Assembly: GCA_020634975.1 (NCBI GenBank) | Contig: JACKAQ010000002.1 | Coordinates: 496,001-560,000 of the forward strand | Origin: JACKAQ01 sp020634975 [NCBI: Calditrichia bacterium] | Lineage (GTDB): Bacteria; Calditrichota; Calditrichia; RBG-13-44-9 | Reading direction: 5' to 3' | DNA length: 64,000 nt | Shown here: positions 1 to 9,563 of the stretch, piece by piece | How positions within the stretch are numbered: the first letter of the stretch is position 1 | How the letters are laid out: the number at the start of each line of letters is the position of its first letter | The notes under the pieces: generated by a model | The model's database searches: none | What the model was told of the DNA's origin: nothing | What the model saw: only the letters and a program-made list of their open reading frames with translations | Translations under genes and position numbers: made by a program

Positions 1-758
1 ACAGTGTGCGTGCACTCATCAAAGAAGTTAACAAACCGGATATTATGCTGGTTGAAAACGAAGAAGATTTGTCGCCAAAGCGGCGGAAACGCGGACATCG
101 CCCGGAAATTATCGTTTCCCGTGCAGACACCCAGTTTTTAATCCGGTTGTTCGAAATCGAAGTACCCGAAATTTTTGACGGTATTGTTGAAATCAAAAAA
201 GTTGCTCGCCGCCCAGGTGAGCGATCAAAAATTGCGGTTGAGTCCATTGATAAACGCATCGATCCGGTTGGCGCATGCGTCGGGATGCGCGGTGTGCGGA
301 TTCAATCCGTTGTTCGCGAACTCAACGGCGAAAAAATAGACGTGATTCCTTTTTCGTCGGAACCGGAAATTTTTATCAATCGTGCAATGACGCCGGCAAA
401 GCCGATACGGGTGATCTACAATCGCGAGGAAAATCTTGGCGTTGCCATTATTCCGGATAAAGATATGGGTTTGGCGCTTGGACGCGGTGAAGCAAACCGC
501 GAATTGGCGCAGCAATTGACCGGAGTGAATATCGAATTGATTAAAGAATCCGAATTCTACGAAAGCACAATGAGCGAAGAAACCGAAATGGATATCGAAG
601 ATTTACCGGGATTGAGCGCAGCCGTGGTGGATCGTCTCCGCGAAGCAGGCATCAACACCGCCGAGGAATTAAAAGGGCTCGGCTTGCAAGGATTGATGGA
701 AATTCCGGGAATCGGTCAAAAAACAGCCCAGAGAATTTTGGGGCAGTTGAATATTTAA
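1..758 (+). CDS. nusA: Transcription termination/antitermination factor NusA, C-terminal part (5' truncated by window edge)
   Basis: The frame is open to the left edge, so the N-terminal domain and most of the S1 domain lie outside; roughly 250 residues are visible. Seen: two KH-type RNA-binding modules, with the NusA hallmark DPVGACVGMRG at about residue 87 and a second KH region around residues 145-185, then a C-terminal helix-hairpin-helix segment (LPGLSAAVVDRL ... IPGIGQKTAQRI). NusA binds RNA polymerase and nascent RNA and modulates pausing, termination and antitermination. The next gene's ATG follows the stop codon directly. It is the first visible gene of the nusA-infB-rbfA-truB-ribF-rpsO-pnp operon. 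Confidence 0.96.
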   Translation, partial: SVRALIKEVNKPDIMLVENEEDLSPKRRKRGHRPEIIVSRADTQFLIRLFEIEVPEIFDGIVEIKKVARRPGERSKIAVESIDKRIDPVGACVGMRGVRIQSVVRELNGEKIDVIPFSSEPEIFINRAMTPAKPIRVIYNREENLGVAIIPDKDMGLALGRGEANRELAQQLTGVNIELIKESEFYESTMSEETEMDIEDLPGLSAAVVDRLREAGINTAEELKGLGLQGLMEIPGIGQKTAQRILGQLNI

Positions 759-1091
759 ATGGCAAAAATTCAGCAGATAGAGCTAAAAGAGAAGTTAATA
801 ACGCTGTTGGGATTTGCAAAAAAATCCCGGCAGTTGATATGTGGTTACGAGGGTGTTCGCCGGGGAGTTAGTCGAAATACGATTGTATTTATAGTGATTG
901 ACAATGAACTCGCAGAGCACACAAAGGAAAAAATACATCACTTGGCCCGCAAGCAAGGAATACCTGTGTATTCTGCCAAGCCACAAAAAAATGGCGTAAA
1001 ATTGGTAGATTCAACAGGTTACAAAGTGGTAGGAATGAGTCGGGGCGGGTTGGCTGACGGATTTATGAGTACGTTAAAACAGGAGAGCTGA
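759..1091 (+). CDS. L7Ae/YlxQ-like ribosomal K-turn-binding protein
   Basis: A 110-residue protein of the L7Ae/L30e/S12e fold, matching YlxQ (RplGA) of Firmicutes by position and by the LLGFAKKSRQLICGYEGV region near the N-terminus. Family members bind kink-turn RNA. It begins directly after the nusA stop and its TGA overlaps the infB ATG (TGATG), so translation is probably coupled. The small RNA-binding gene ylxR (DUF448) that normally sits between nusA and ylxQ is absent here. Function is inferred from family and synteny. Confidence 0.85.
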   Translation: MAKIQQIELKEKLITLLGFAKKSRQLICGYEGVRRGVSRNTIVFIVIDNELAEHTKEKIHHLARKQGIPVYSAKPQKNGVKLVDSTGYKVVGMSRGGLADGFMSTLKQES

Positions 1092-4057
1092 TGGCAGGCG
1101 GTACCAACAAGAAAAAACTTTTTCAAGTTGCCAAAGAACTTAATCTTGGAAAAGAGACCATCAAGGAATTTCTCGAAAAAAAAGGAATTGAAGTAACCGG
1201 ATTGAACATGCGCCTCGAAGAGGATGTGTATGAATTGGTCCTGTCGCGTTTTTCCCGTGAGAAAAAAGAAGCTGATAAGATTCATCGGCGTCGAGAAGAA
1301 CGTCATCGGGATGATCAGTCCGATTCGATCGATACAAAACTTGAAGAAGATGAAACAATTTCACAAACAGAGCCAGCCAAAACTGAAGAACCTGAGTTGG
1401 AGCAGGAAGCTGCCGTTAGTGTGGATGTTGCGGAAGTTGTAGAAACAGATGAAGTTATTGACGAACACTCCAGTATTTCGGATGAAATCGATCAGCCATC
1501 TGAGCCGGGTGAAGCTGTTGAGGAAGCAGATGAAACCGTTGAGCAGGATGACGATTTTGACGATGAAGATGTGGATCTCGAAACGGTTACGGATGAACCC
1601 GAGCTCGACGAAGAAAACGATGATTTTGAAGAAGAATATGATGATGTTGAAGACGATTTGGACGACGAAGAATATGATGATGACGAAGATGTGGAAGACG
1701 ATGTTGATTCGGAAGAAGAAGTAGAAGATGAAAAGCCGCAAGTTGGTGATATTATTGATCATCCAATGGCAAAAATTTACATGGAACGCCAGCGGAAGCT
1801 TGAGGATGAAAAACGTCAACGCCAAATTAATGCGCTTCAGCGAATTAAAAGCGCTCCGGAAAAAGAAGAAAAACAGCGCAAAAAACAACGCACAGATGAT
1901 GATCTTGTAGAAAAAGAAGCTGCGCTTGATAAAGATGGCAATGTGATTCCTGTTGAAGAAATTGATGAATCAACGGGCAAGCCAAAGAAGAAAAAAGAGA
2001 AGAAAAAAGACCGCGATACTGTAGAAGAAAAAGAGGCGCGTCGAAAAAAAGCGTTCGAGATGTTGCGAAAAGAACGCAAAACACTGCGTACCGAAATTCC
2101 TTCATCTGAAGAGGAGGTTGAAGAACCCCTAAAAGAAGGTCGTCGGAAACGCCGCAAAAAGAAAAAAGCCGAAGTTAATCAGCAGGAAGTTGATTCTACA
2201 TTACGCAAAACACTCGCCGAAATGCGCGATTCCGGAACCGGAAGAAAAAAACGCAAAAAAGTACGCGCAGAACTCGATGAAGAAGGAATTGAAATTCCAA
2301 AAATTAAAGTGTCGGAATTTATTACAACACAGGATCTTGCAAACCTGCTCGATACACCTGTTGCAGATGTTATCCGGAAATGTCTGGAAATTGGACTGGT
2401 TGTAACGATCAACCAGCGTTTGGATATGGATACCATCCGGTTGCTCGCAGAAGAATTTGGATACGATATCGAGGAAGAAGAGGAATTTGGTTCTGACTAT
2501 ATCGAAGATGAATCTGACGAGGAAGATCAGCCAGAAGATCAGGAGCCGCGTGCACCTGTTGTAACCATTATGGGACACGTAGACCACGGTAAAACGTCAC
2601 TTCTGGACTATATTCGCAAAACGAATGTTGTTGGTGGCGAGTCCGGTGGCATTACGCAGCACATCGGCGCGTACGAAGTGAAACTGGACGATGGCCGTAA
2701 AGTTACCTTCCTCGATACACCGGGTCACGAAGCGTTTACTGCAATGCGCGCCAGAGGTGCGCAGGTTACCGATATTGTTGTGCTGGTTATTGCATCGGAT
2801 GATCGGGTGATGCCGCAAACAGAGGAAGCACTGGATCACGCGAAAGCGGCAGGTGTCGCAATTGTTATCGCCCTCAATAAAGTAGACAAACCAAATGCCA
2901 ACCCCGAGGCAATCCGGAAACAATTGGCTGATCGCAATGTGCTGGTTGAAGATTGGGGTGGTCAATACGGATGTGTGGAAGTTTCTGCAAAATCCGGAAA
3001 AGGTGTTCCGGAATTGCTCGACCGAATTTTGCTGGAAGCGGAGTTGCTCGATCTCAAAGCTAACCCGAAAAAACGTGCCAAAGGTGTTGTACTGGAAGCA
3101 CAATTGGATAGAGGAAAAGGCCCCGTTGCAACAGTGATGGTTGAAGAAGGCACGCTGCAAGTTGGACAAACCTTTATTATCGGGCAGCATTGGGGACGCG
3201 TTCGGGCAATGATTAACGAATGGGGAAAACGCACACCGGAAGCCGGACCATCAACGCCCGTGCAGATTTTGGGTATCGATGGCATGCCTGAAGCTGGCGA
3301 CAGGTTTGTTGTTCTCGACGAAGAGCGCCAGGCTCGCGAGATTTCCAGTCGCCGCCAACAGTTGAAACGGGAACAGGATTTCCGTCAGGTTAAACTACTG
3401 ACGTTAGACGAATTGTCGAAACAAATCAAAACCGGCGATGTCAAAGAATTGAAATTGTTGGTAAAAGCCGATGTGGATGGCTCAACACAGGCACTCACAG
3501 ACTCACTGCAAAAACTGTCCACAAAAGATGTGGAAGTTCATGTGATTCGCCGCGCTGTCGGACCAATTACAGAATCGGATGTCATTTTAGCAGCTGCATC
3601 GCAAGCAATTATCATCGGTTTCCATGTGCGACCAACGGTTTCGGCGAAAGACCTTGCTGATCGCGAAAAAGTCGATATCCGTCAATATAAAGTGATTTAC
3701 GACGCCATCGAAGATGTCGAAAAAGCACTGGAAGGATTGTTGGAGCCGGTCGAACGGGAAGTTGTTCAAGGGCAGGCAGAAGTTCGGGAAATCTTCAAAA
3801 TATCCCGGATTGGAACCATTGCAGGGTGTTATGTGCTAAGCGGTAAAATCACCAGAAATTCACGGGTGCGAGTTGTGCGAAACGATGTTGAACTTTTCGA
3901 TGGCAAACTGGAATCCCTCAAACGGTTTAAAGATGATGTTCGCGAAGTGCAAACCGGATATGAATGCGGGATGAGCGTTGTCGGATTCAACGATATCAAG
4001 ACGGGCGATATTATTGAAGCGTATGAAATTGTAATGGAAGCACAAACACTGCGATAA
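1091..4057 (+). CDS. infB: Translation initiation factor IF-2
   Basis: At 988 residues it is longer than typical IF-2 (about 740-890). The N-terminus holds an IF2_N-like helical domain (residues 1-55). Residues of about 85-215 are extraordinarily acidic, followed by a lysine-rich stretch to about residue 390 and a second IF2_N-like domain around 400-465. The GTPase core has G1 GHVDHGKT (about 496), G3 DTPGHEAF, G4 NKVDK and G5 SAKSGKG; domains II-IV follow and bind fMet-tRNA. GGAG lies just upstream of the ATG. IF-2 positions initiator tRNA on the 30S subunit and promotes subunit joining. The extra length is all in the charged linker. Confidence 0.98.
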   Translation: MAGGTNKKKLFQVAKELNLGKETIKEFLEKKGIEVTGLNMRLEEDVYELVLSRFSREKKEADKIHRRREERHRDDQSDSIDTKLEEDETISQTEPAKTEEPELEQEAAVSVDVAEVVETDEVIDEHSSISDEIDQPSEPGEAVEEADETVEQDDDFDDEDVDLETVTDEPELDEENDDFEEEYDDVEDDLDDEEYDDDEDVEDDVDSEEEVEDEKPQVGDIIDHPMAKIYMERQRKLEDEKRQRQINALQRIKSAPEKEEKQRKKQRTDDDLVEKEAALDKDGNVIPVEEIDESTGKPKKKKEKKKDRDTVEEKEARRKKAFEMLRKERKTLRTEIPSSEEEVEEPLKEGRRKRRKKKKAEVNQQEVDSTLRKTLAEMRDSGTGRKKRKKVRAELDEEGIEIPKIKVSEFITTQDLANLLDTPVADVIRKCLEIGLVVTINQRLDMDTIRLLAEEFGYDIEEEEEFGSDYIEDESDEEDQPEDQEPRAPVVTIMGHVDHGKTSLLDYIRKTNVVGGESGGITQHIGAYEVKLDDGRKVTFLDTPGHEAFTAMRARGAQVTDIVVLVIASDDRVMPQTEEALDHAKAAGVAIVIALNKVDKPNANPEAIRKQLADRNVLVEDWGGQYGCVEVSAKSGKGVPELLDRILLEAELLDLKANPKKRAKGVVLEAQLDRGKGPVATVMVEEGTLQVGQTFIIGQHWGRVRAMINEWGKRTPEAGPSTPVQILGIDGMPEAGDRFVVLDEERQAREISSRRQQLKREQDFRQVKLLTLDELSKQIKTGDVKELKLLVKADVDGSTQALTDSLQKLSTKDVEVHVIRRAVGPITESDVILAAASQAIIIGFHVRPTVSAKDLADREKVDIRQYKVIYDAIEDVEKALEGLLEPVEREVVQGQAEVREIFKISRIGTIAGCYVLSGKITRNSRVRVVRNDVELFDGKLESLKRFKDDVREVQTGYECGMSVVGFNDIKTGDIIEAYEIVMEAQTLR

Positions 4058-4097
4058 TTTGTCGTGAATTGAACGAATAAAATGTGAAGCTGCATTC

Positions 4098-4379
4098 ATG
4101 ATTGTAGCGGTTATGACAGTTGAAATGTATTTACATGGCTCAGCTTCTTTGAAAGATAAGCGAGCCATTTTAAGACGACTCAAAGACAAGTTGTCCAATA
4201 AATACAACATTTCCGTTGCAGAAGTTGATCACCAAGACAAATGGCAACGCGCCCAATTGGGCATTGCACAAGTTGGTAGTGATTACAAATATTTGGAAAA
4301 ATGTATGAACACGATTTTCGATTTGATTGATAATTACGATGCAGCCGAAGTTGTTGATCACACGATCGAATATCTATAA
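4098..4379 (+). CDS. DUF503 family protein (YlxP-like)
   Basis: A 93-residue protein matching the YlxP/DUF503 family: MIVAVMTVEMYL at the start, then the characteristic SLKDKR and the HQDKWQRAQLG segment in the middle. The family is almost always found between infB and rbfA, as here. It is a small ferredoxin-like fold protein implicated in ribosome or RNA metabolism; no biochemical activity can be assigned from sequence. It begins 40 bp after infB and ends 17 bp before the rbfA ATG, consistent with operon membership. Confidence 0.9.
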   Translation: MIVAVMTVEMYLHGSASLKDKRAILRRLKDKLSNKYNISVAEVDHQDKWQRAQLGIAQVGSDYKYLEKCMNTIFDLIDNYDAAEVVDHTIEYL

Positions 4380-4396
4380 AAAACAAGTTGTTAGCT

Positions 4397-4774
4397 ATGA
4401 ATCAAGAGTCTGTCCGGCAGCGCAAGGCAGCCGACAAGATAAAAGAAATCGTCAGTATTATTATCGACCGGGAAATAAAAGACCCGGATAAGGGATTTGT
4501 AACCGTAACCAACGTTAAAATTACTCCCGATTTACGACTGGCATCTGTTTATTTTACCGCACTCGGCGACGATGAAGCCCGGCAAAAATCACTATCCACA
4601 TTGAATCGCGCGAAAAGTTTTATTCGAAACGAAATGGCACCATTGCTGAAAATGCGATTTGTTCCGGATTTGCGATTTTTTGCAGACGACACACTCGATT
4701 ACGCCATGAAAATTGAAGAATTGATCAAACGGGCTAAAGCCGAAGATGAAAAATTGGGAAATAATGATGATTAA
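4397..4774 (+). CDS. rbfA: Ribosome-binding factor A
   Basis: 125 residues with the RbfA pattern: N-terminal VRQRKAADKIKEIVSIII, KDPDKGFVTVTNVKITPDL in the middle, and VPDLRFFADDTLDYAMKIEELI near the end, forming a single KH-like domain. RbfA assists late maturation of the 30S subunit near the 5' end of 16S rRNA and matters for cold adaptation. An in-frame TTG at 4388 is possible, but the ATG at 4397 matches family start positions better. The 3' end overlaps truB by 11 bases, indicating translational coupling. Confidence 0.95.
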   Translation: MNQESVRQRKAADKIKEIVSIIIDREIKDPDKGFVTVTNVKITPDLRLASVYFTALGDDEARQKSLSTLNRAKSFIRNEMAPLLKMRFVPDLRFFADDTLDYAMKIEELIKRAKAEDEKLGNNDD

Positions 4775-5462
4775 AGGTTATTCCCCAAAAACCGGTGCAA
4801 TGCTAGCCATCGACAAACCCGTTGATTGGACATCGTTTGATGTCGTAAACAAAATTCGTCGCATCACCGGAATAAAAAAAGTGGGGCATGCGGGAACGCT
4901 CGACCCATTTGCAACGGGTGTTTTGGTGATTTGCCTGGGTCCCGCCACCAAACAATCCGGCGAACTGATGAATTTACCCAAAGAATACATCGCTGAAATT
5001 GAATTGGGACGGGAAACCGATACAATGGACGTCACTGGCAAAACAATTTTGGAAAAAGAAGTACCGGAGCTGACTCAATCTTCAATAGAAGCAACATTCG
5101 AAGCATTAACCGGAGAAGTTGAGCAGGAAGTGCCAGCATATTCTGCAGCCAAAATTAAAGGCAAGCGGATGTACAAATTGGCGCGAGAAGGCAAAGAGAT
5201 GCCGCAAGTGTTTAAAAAAGTGACTATCGAAGCAATTGATTTACTCGATTTTTCCGAAAAAACAATCCGTATTCGGGTGCTTTGCGGGCGCGGCACTTAT
5301 ATTCGTACTTTGGGCAGAGATATCGCCAGAGCGCTGAATACAGCCGGATTTCTCAAAACGCTTGTTCGTACCCGCGTCGGCGATTTCCTGATCGAAAATG
5401 CACAAAGTATCGAAGAATTTCAAGAGCAATTAGCCAAAAGCACAGAAATTGTGTCTGACTGA
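4764..5462 (+). CDS. truB: tRNA pseudouridine(55) synthase TruB
   Basis: TruB isomerises U55 in the T-loop of tRNA. The catalytic motif GHAGTLDPFATGVL (catalytic Asp in TLDP) lies at about residue 34, followed by KEYIAEIELGRETDTMD. Later family blocks include VPAYSAAKIKGKRMY and CGRGTYIRTLGRDIA. The protein has 232 residues from ATG 4764; ATG 4767 is equally possible and has better spacing from the upstream GGGA, and ATG 4746 lies further inside rbfA. It is the short form, lacking the C-terminal PUA extension of the E. coli enzyme. Confidence 0.96.
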   Translation: MMIKGYSPKTGAMLAIDKPVDWTSFDVVNKIRRITGIKKVGHAGTLDPFATGVLVICLGPATKQSGELMNLPKEYIAEIELGRETDTMDVTGKTILEKEVPELTQSSIEATFEALTGEVEQEVPAYSAAKIKGKRMYKLAREGKEMPQVFKKVTIEAIDLLDFSEKTIRIRVLCGRGTYIRTLGRDIARALNTAGFLKTLVRTRVGDFLIENAQSIEEFQEQLAKSTEIVSD

Positions 5463-5507
5463 ACATCAAGTTTTACAATGATTTAAATGGAGTAGCGAAT
5501 CCGCAAT

Positions 5508-6422
5508 ATGGAAATAATTGAAGAGATTGGGAAGATTGAACAGCCGAAACCCAGCGTATTGACGGTGGGCACTTTCGATGGCTTTCATCGCGGACACCAG
5601 TCGCTACTTAACCGGATGCAATCCATCCGAACCAGTGAAAAGATGCTGTCAACCATCGTTACATTTGATCCACACCCGCGCAAAGTTTTAACCGGACAAG
5701 CTGTCCCGATTTTAACAACCCGTCAGGAAAAACTGAATATTTTCGAAGAAAACCAGATAGATCGCGTCGTTGTTCTGGAATTTACGAAAGCCTTTGCTGA
5801 GCAAACTTCGCGGGAATTTGTGCGAAGCTATCTCGTTGAAAAACTAGGTGTTCGGCATATGGTTATCGGATATGACCATCATTTCGGGCACAATCGCGAA
5901 GGTGGTTTTGAAAATCTGCAGCGCTTAGGTAATGAATTTGGATTTAACGCTGAACAGGTTGAGCCCTTTCGGCAGGATGGTGTTGTCGTGAGTAGTTCGA
6001 TGATCCGGCAATTGCTCGAGAAAGGGGCTGTTGACCAGGCTGAAAAATTGCTCGGGCGCCACTATCGATTATTCGCCAGGGTTATTCACGGCGACGGTCG
6101 CGGAAAATCGATCGGTTTTCCAACGGCAAATCTTGAGCCCGATGAATCGGATAAATTGATTCCGGCCCAGGGCGTTTATGCTGTCGACGTGCGTTTCAAA
6201 AATCAAACCTATAAGGGAATGATGAATATCGGTGTCCGACCCACTTTTGAATATGATCACTTGACTTTAGAAGTGCATCTGTTTAATTTTCGCGGTTTGA
6301 TTTATGGTGAAACTCTCGAAATCCGGTTCAAAAAATTTATTCGGTCCGAGAAAAAATTTGACACAATGGATGATTTGAAAAAACAATTGGAAATAGACAA
6401 AAATATTTGTGTAAACATGTAA
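5508..6422 (+). CDS. ribF: Bifunctional riboflavin kinase / FAD synthetase
   Basis: 304 residues, the usual length. The N-terminal nucleotidyltransferase half (about 1-185) carries [11 protein letters not shown] and [12 protein letters not shown]; the C-terminal flavokinase half (about 186-300) carries [13 protein letters not shown] and GVYAVDV. The enzyme phosphorylates riboflavin to FMN and adenylates FMN to FAD in the cytoplasm. It lies between truB and rpsO, the standard position in this operon. A GGAG sits about 15 bases before the ATG. Confidence 0.97.
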   Translation: MEIIEEIGKIEQPKPSVLTVGTFDGFHRGHQSLLNRMQSIRTSEKMLSTIVTFDPHPRKVLTGQAVPILTTRQEKLNIFEENQIDRVVVLEFTKAFAEQTSREFVRSYLVEKLGVRHMVIGYDHHFGHNREGGFENLQRLGNEFGFNAEQVEPFRQDGVVVSSSMIRQLLEKGAVDQAEKLLGRHYRLFARVIHGDGRGKSIGFPTANLEPDESDKLIPAQGVYAVDVRFKNQTYKGMMNIGVRPTFEYDHLTLEVHLFNFRGLIYGETLEIRFKKFIRSEKKFDTMDDLKKQLEIDKNICVNM

Positions 6423-6438
6423 TTTAAATGGAGGCGTA

Positions 6439-6708
6439 ATGGCAATTACCCAAAATGAAAAGCTGGAAATTGTTAAAAAATTTGGAACGAGCGAAGGTGA
6501 TACCGGTCGTACCGAAGTGCAGGTTGCGCTCATCACTCATCGTATTTTATACATGACTGAGCATCTGAAAACCCACCGGGAAGACCATCACTCCCGACGT
6601 GGATTACTAAAACTGGTTGGACAGCGTCGTCGTTTGTTGAACTACCTCGCGAAAAAAGACATCAACCGTTATCGCGAACTGATCAAGGAACTTGGATTAA
6701 GACGCTAA
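6439..6708 (+). CDS. rpsO: 30S ribosomal protein S15
   Basis: 89 residues, exactly the family length, with the S15 signature segments [13 protein letters not shown] and [15 protein letters not shown] followed by RRRLLNYL. S15 binds the central domain of 16S rRNA early in 30S assembly. GGAGG is placed 6 bases before the ATG. It is followed after 15 bp by pnp, the classic rpsO-pnp pair; S15 and PNPase are autoregulated post-transcriptionally in E. coli, but no equivalent leader structure was identified here. Confidence 0.98.
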   Translation: MAITQNEKLEIVKKFGTSEGDTGRTEVQVALITHRILYMTEHLKTHREDHHSRRGLLKLVGQRRRLLNYLAKKDINRYRELIKELGLRR

Positions 6709-6723
6709 CTTTAGAGGAAAGTA

Positions 6724-8895
6724 ATGATTATTAAAAAAGAAAAAGAAATTGGCGGTCGCCTGTTGACCATTGAACATGGTCGTCTTGCCCGGCAAGCAAA
6801 CGGAGCGGTTACGGTACGTTATGGCGATACGTTAATTTTAGCTGCAGCCACTAGCTCCGGCGAACCCCGGGTGGGGATCGATTTTTTTCCGTTATCTGTC
6901 GAATATCAGGAAAAAACCTATGCTGCAGGAAAAATCCCCGGCGGATTTTTCAAACGCGAAGGTCGTCCCGGCGCAAAAGAAATTTTGAGCGCTCGTTTGA
7001 TTGACCGCCCCATCCGACCGCTGTTTCCGAAAAATTTCAAAAATGAAACTCAGGTTGCCATTTTTGTCATATCCAGCGATCAGGAAAATGACGCGGATGT
7101 CCTCGGCGCTGTTGGTGCATCGGCTGCGCTTTGCGTTTCCGATATTCCTTTCGCAGGACCGATTGCATCTGTACGAGTTGGACGAATTGAGGGCGAGTAT
7201 GTTGTAAACCCGACTTTCGCACAGGTTGAAGAAAGCGACATAAATCTTGTAGTTTCAGGATCTTACGACTCAATTATGATGGTCGAAGGTCAATCTTCCG
7301 AAATTTCTGAAGTTGAAATGCTCGAGGCATTGCGTTTTGGACATGGCTTTATCAAGGAATTGATTGAGCTTCAAAACGAACTGATTGCCGAAATCAACCC
7401 GGTAAAAGTTGAAGTTCCCGAACCCGAAAAAACCGAAGGTCTCGAGGATCGTATCGAAAAACTGGCAACTGGAAAATTGATCGAAGCATTCCAGATTTTG
7501 GACAAAAAAGAGCGGAATCAACGAATCTCGGAAATCAAAACAGAAGTTGTGGAATCTTTTGATGAAGAAGAACGCGAAACACTGAAAGATGAGATCAAAG
7601 GTATTCTTTACGACATCCAAAAACGTGAAGTACGCGGAAAGGTTGTTAGAGAGAATGTCCGGATCGATGGACGTGGTTTGGACGATATTCGTCAAATTGA
7701 CTGCGAAGTTTCCTTTTTGCCGAGAGCGCACGGCTCAGCGCTGTTTACGCGTGGTCAAACCCAGAGTTTGGGTACTTGCACGCTCGGTACGAAAATTGAC
7801 GAACAAACGGTTGACGCACTGGAAGGCGGATCCAGCAAAAGCTATATGCTGCATTACAACTTCCCTGGATTTTGTACCGGTGAACCCAAGCCTTTCCGTG
7901 GCACCAGCCGTCGGGAAATTGGGCATGGCGATTTAGCCGAACGCGCGCTGATGCCTATATTGCCAGTCGATGAAAGCTTTCCTTATACCATTCGTCTGGT
8001 TTCAGAAGTGCTGGAATCTAACGGTTCATCTTCAATGGCTTCGGTTTGCTCCGGTTCGCTTAGTCTCATGGATGCTGGTGTTCCGGTTAAATGCCACGTT
8101 GCGGGTATTGCGATGGGGCTCATCAAAGAAGAAGATGAAGTGCGTGTGCTCACCGATATTCTCGGTGACGAAGATTTTCTTGGCGATATGGACTTTAAAG
8201 TTGCCGGAACTCGCGATGGTATTACCGCATTTCAAATGGACATCAAAATTGGTGGATTAACATTCGATATCCTTACCGAAGCGTTGGATCGCGCCCGGAA
8301 TGCACGATTCAAAATTCTGGACATTATGGACCAAACGATTGCCCAGCCACGCGCAGATATCTCCCGCTATGCACCGCGGATCATTTCGTTGATGATTCCG
8401 AGTGACAAAATCGGTACGGTAATTGGCCCCGGTGGCAAGGTGATTCGTGGAATTATCGAAGAAACCGGTGCAAAAATTGATATCGACGATACCGGATTGG
8501 TGATCATCGCGTCCGCCGATATGGAAGCGGCATCCAAAGCCAAAGCACGTGTTGAAAGCCTGGTTGAAGAACCGGTGCTCGGTAAAGTTTACAAAGGCAC
8601 TATCAAACGTATTCTCGATTTTGGTGCGTTTATGGAATTCCTGCCCGGAAAAGACGGTTTGATCCATATTTCCGATCTGGAGCCGGATCGTGTCGAGAAA
8701 GTTACGGATGTTGTTAACATCGGTGATACTGTCGAAGCTAAATTGGTGCACATCGATCGTGAAGGACGCTATAACCTTAGTCGCCGTCATGTGATTGATC
8801 CCAACAGCCCGGATCGTGATTATGAGCGCAAACGTGCGCCGCGTAACGACGATCGTCGTGGTGGCCGTGACAATCGGGACAGAAATCGCCGGTAA
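6724..8895 (+). CDS. pnp: Polyribonucleotide nucleotidyltransferase (PNPase)
   Basis: 723 residues with full PNPase architecture: RNase PH domain 1 (about 10-215), the helical linker (about 240-310), RNase PH domain 2 (about 315-540, with FTRGQTQ and GDLAERAL), a KH domain with IGPGGKVIRGI (about 565-620) and an S1 domain (about 625-695) ending in an Arg/Asp-rich tail. The enzyme degrades RNA 3' to 5' by phosphorolysis and is a degradosome component in many bacteria. AGAGGAAAG precedes the ATG. It is the last gene of the translation operon; a strong terminator follows 33 bp later. Confidence 0.98.
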   Translation: MIIKKEKEIGGRLLTIEHGRLARQANGAVTVRYGDTLILAAATSSGEPRVGIDFFPLSVEYQEKTYAAGKIPGGFFKREGRPGAKEILSARLIDRPIRPLFPKNFKNETQVAIFVISSDQENDADVLGAVGASAALCVSDIPFAGPIASVRVGRIEGEYVVNPTFAQVEESDINLVVSGSYDSIMMVEGQSSEISEVEMLEALRFGHGFIKELIELQNELIAEINPVKVEVPEPEKTEGLEDRIEKLATGKLIEAFQILDKKERNQRISEIKTEVVESFDEEERETLKDEIKGILYDIQKREVRGKVVRENVRIDGRGLDDIRQIDCEVSFLPRAHGSALFTRGQTQSLGTCTLGTKIDEQTVDALEGGSSKSYMLHYNFPGFCTGEPKPFRGTSRREIGHGDLAERALMPILPVDESFPYTIRLVSEVLESNGSSSMASVCSGSLSLMDAGVPVKCHVAGIAMGLIKEEDEVRVLTDILGDEDFLGDMDFKVAGTRDGITAFQMDIKIGGLTFDILTEALDRARNARFKILDIMDQTIAQPRADISRYAPRIISLMIPSDKIGTVIGPGGKVIRGIIEETGAKIDIDDTGLVIIASADMEAASKAKARVESLVEEPVLGKVYKGTIKRILDFGAFMEFLPGKDGLIHISDLEPDRVEKVTDVVNIGDTVEAKLVHIDREGRYNLSRRHVIDPNSPDRDYERKRAPRNDDRRGGRDNRDRNRR

Positions 8896-8928
8896 CGGTT
8901 AAATTATTGAAATTAATTGATTTGCATA

Positions 8929-8962
8929 AACGGGATTCCGATCTGGAAATCCCGTTTTTTGT
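8929..8962 (+). terminator. Rho-independent terminator after pnp
   Basis: AACGGGATTCC (8929-8939) pairs with GGAAATCCCGTT across a short loop, with one bulged A, and runs into a T6 tract (8955-8960). It closes the nusA-pnp operon and separates it from bioY. Confidence 0.9.
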
Positions 8963-8975
8963 TTAACGCCAATGA

Positions 8976-9563
8976 TTGATAAATATTTTGAAATCTATTG
9001 ATCTGAAATTATCTTCAGAATTTATTGAAAAATTCCAAAAAATTGCTGTGAATGTGTTGGTTGTTTTGTTGATGATTGCCGGTGCGAAAATCCGGTTCAG
9101 CGTTGGCGATATACCCATTACTTTGCAAACAGTTGTCGTTTACGGCAGCGGTTTGTTGTTGAATTGGCGAAGTGCCAGCGGTGCGCAAATTGTGTATTTG
9201 CTCACCGGGTTAGTTTTTCCCGTTTTTGCCGGGGACGGTTTCGGTATTGGCTATTTGTTTGGACGAAACAGCAGCGGATATTTATTGGCATTCCCGGTTG
9301 TGGCTGGTTTGATTGGTTTTCTTTCACAAATAAATCGAACGCTATTTTGGCGATGGCTGTCTGTGCAAGCCGGATCAATCGTTTTGTTTGCATCAGGTGT
9401 GATTTGGCTGCACTTTTCAATTGATTCAACTGGCTGGCTTGCCACGCTCCAAAAAGGCTGGCTTTCTCTGATTCCTGCCGATCAATTCAAAATTTTGCTA
9501 ACTGTTTTAGCATGTCATTTTGTGTTGATGGGACAGAAAACCAAAAGCAGGGTTGAAGAATGA
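8976..9563 (+). CDS. BioY-like biotin transporter substrate-binding (S) component
   Basis: A 195-residue membrane protein with about six hydrophobic segments. The BioY hallmark is GDIPITLQT near residue 48, followed by glycine-rich membrane segments and a GLVFPVF-type motif. BioY alone, or with an EcfAT energising module, imports biotin; no EcfA or EcfT gene is adjacent. No ATG is available upstream of the conserved region, so initiation is at TTG 8976 or TTG 8988 (start uncertain). Its stop overlaps the next ATG by 4 bases, tying it to menH although the two functions are not obviously related. Confidence 0.82.
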   Translation: MINILKSIDLKLSSEFIEKFQKIAVNVLVVLLMIAGAKIRFSVGDIPITLQTVVVYGSGLLLNWRSASGAQIVYLLTGLVFPVFAGDGFGIGYLFGRNSSGYLLAFPVVAGLIGFLSQINRTLFWRWLSVQAGSIVLFASGVIWLHFSIDSTGWLATLQKGWLSLIPADQFKILLTVLACHFVLMGQKTKSRVEE

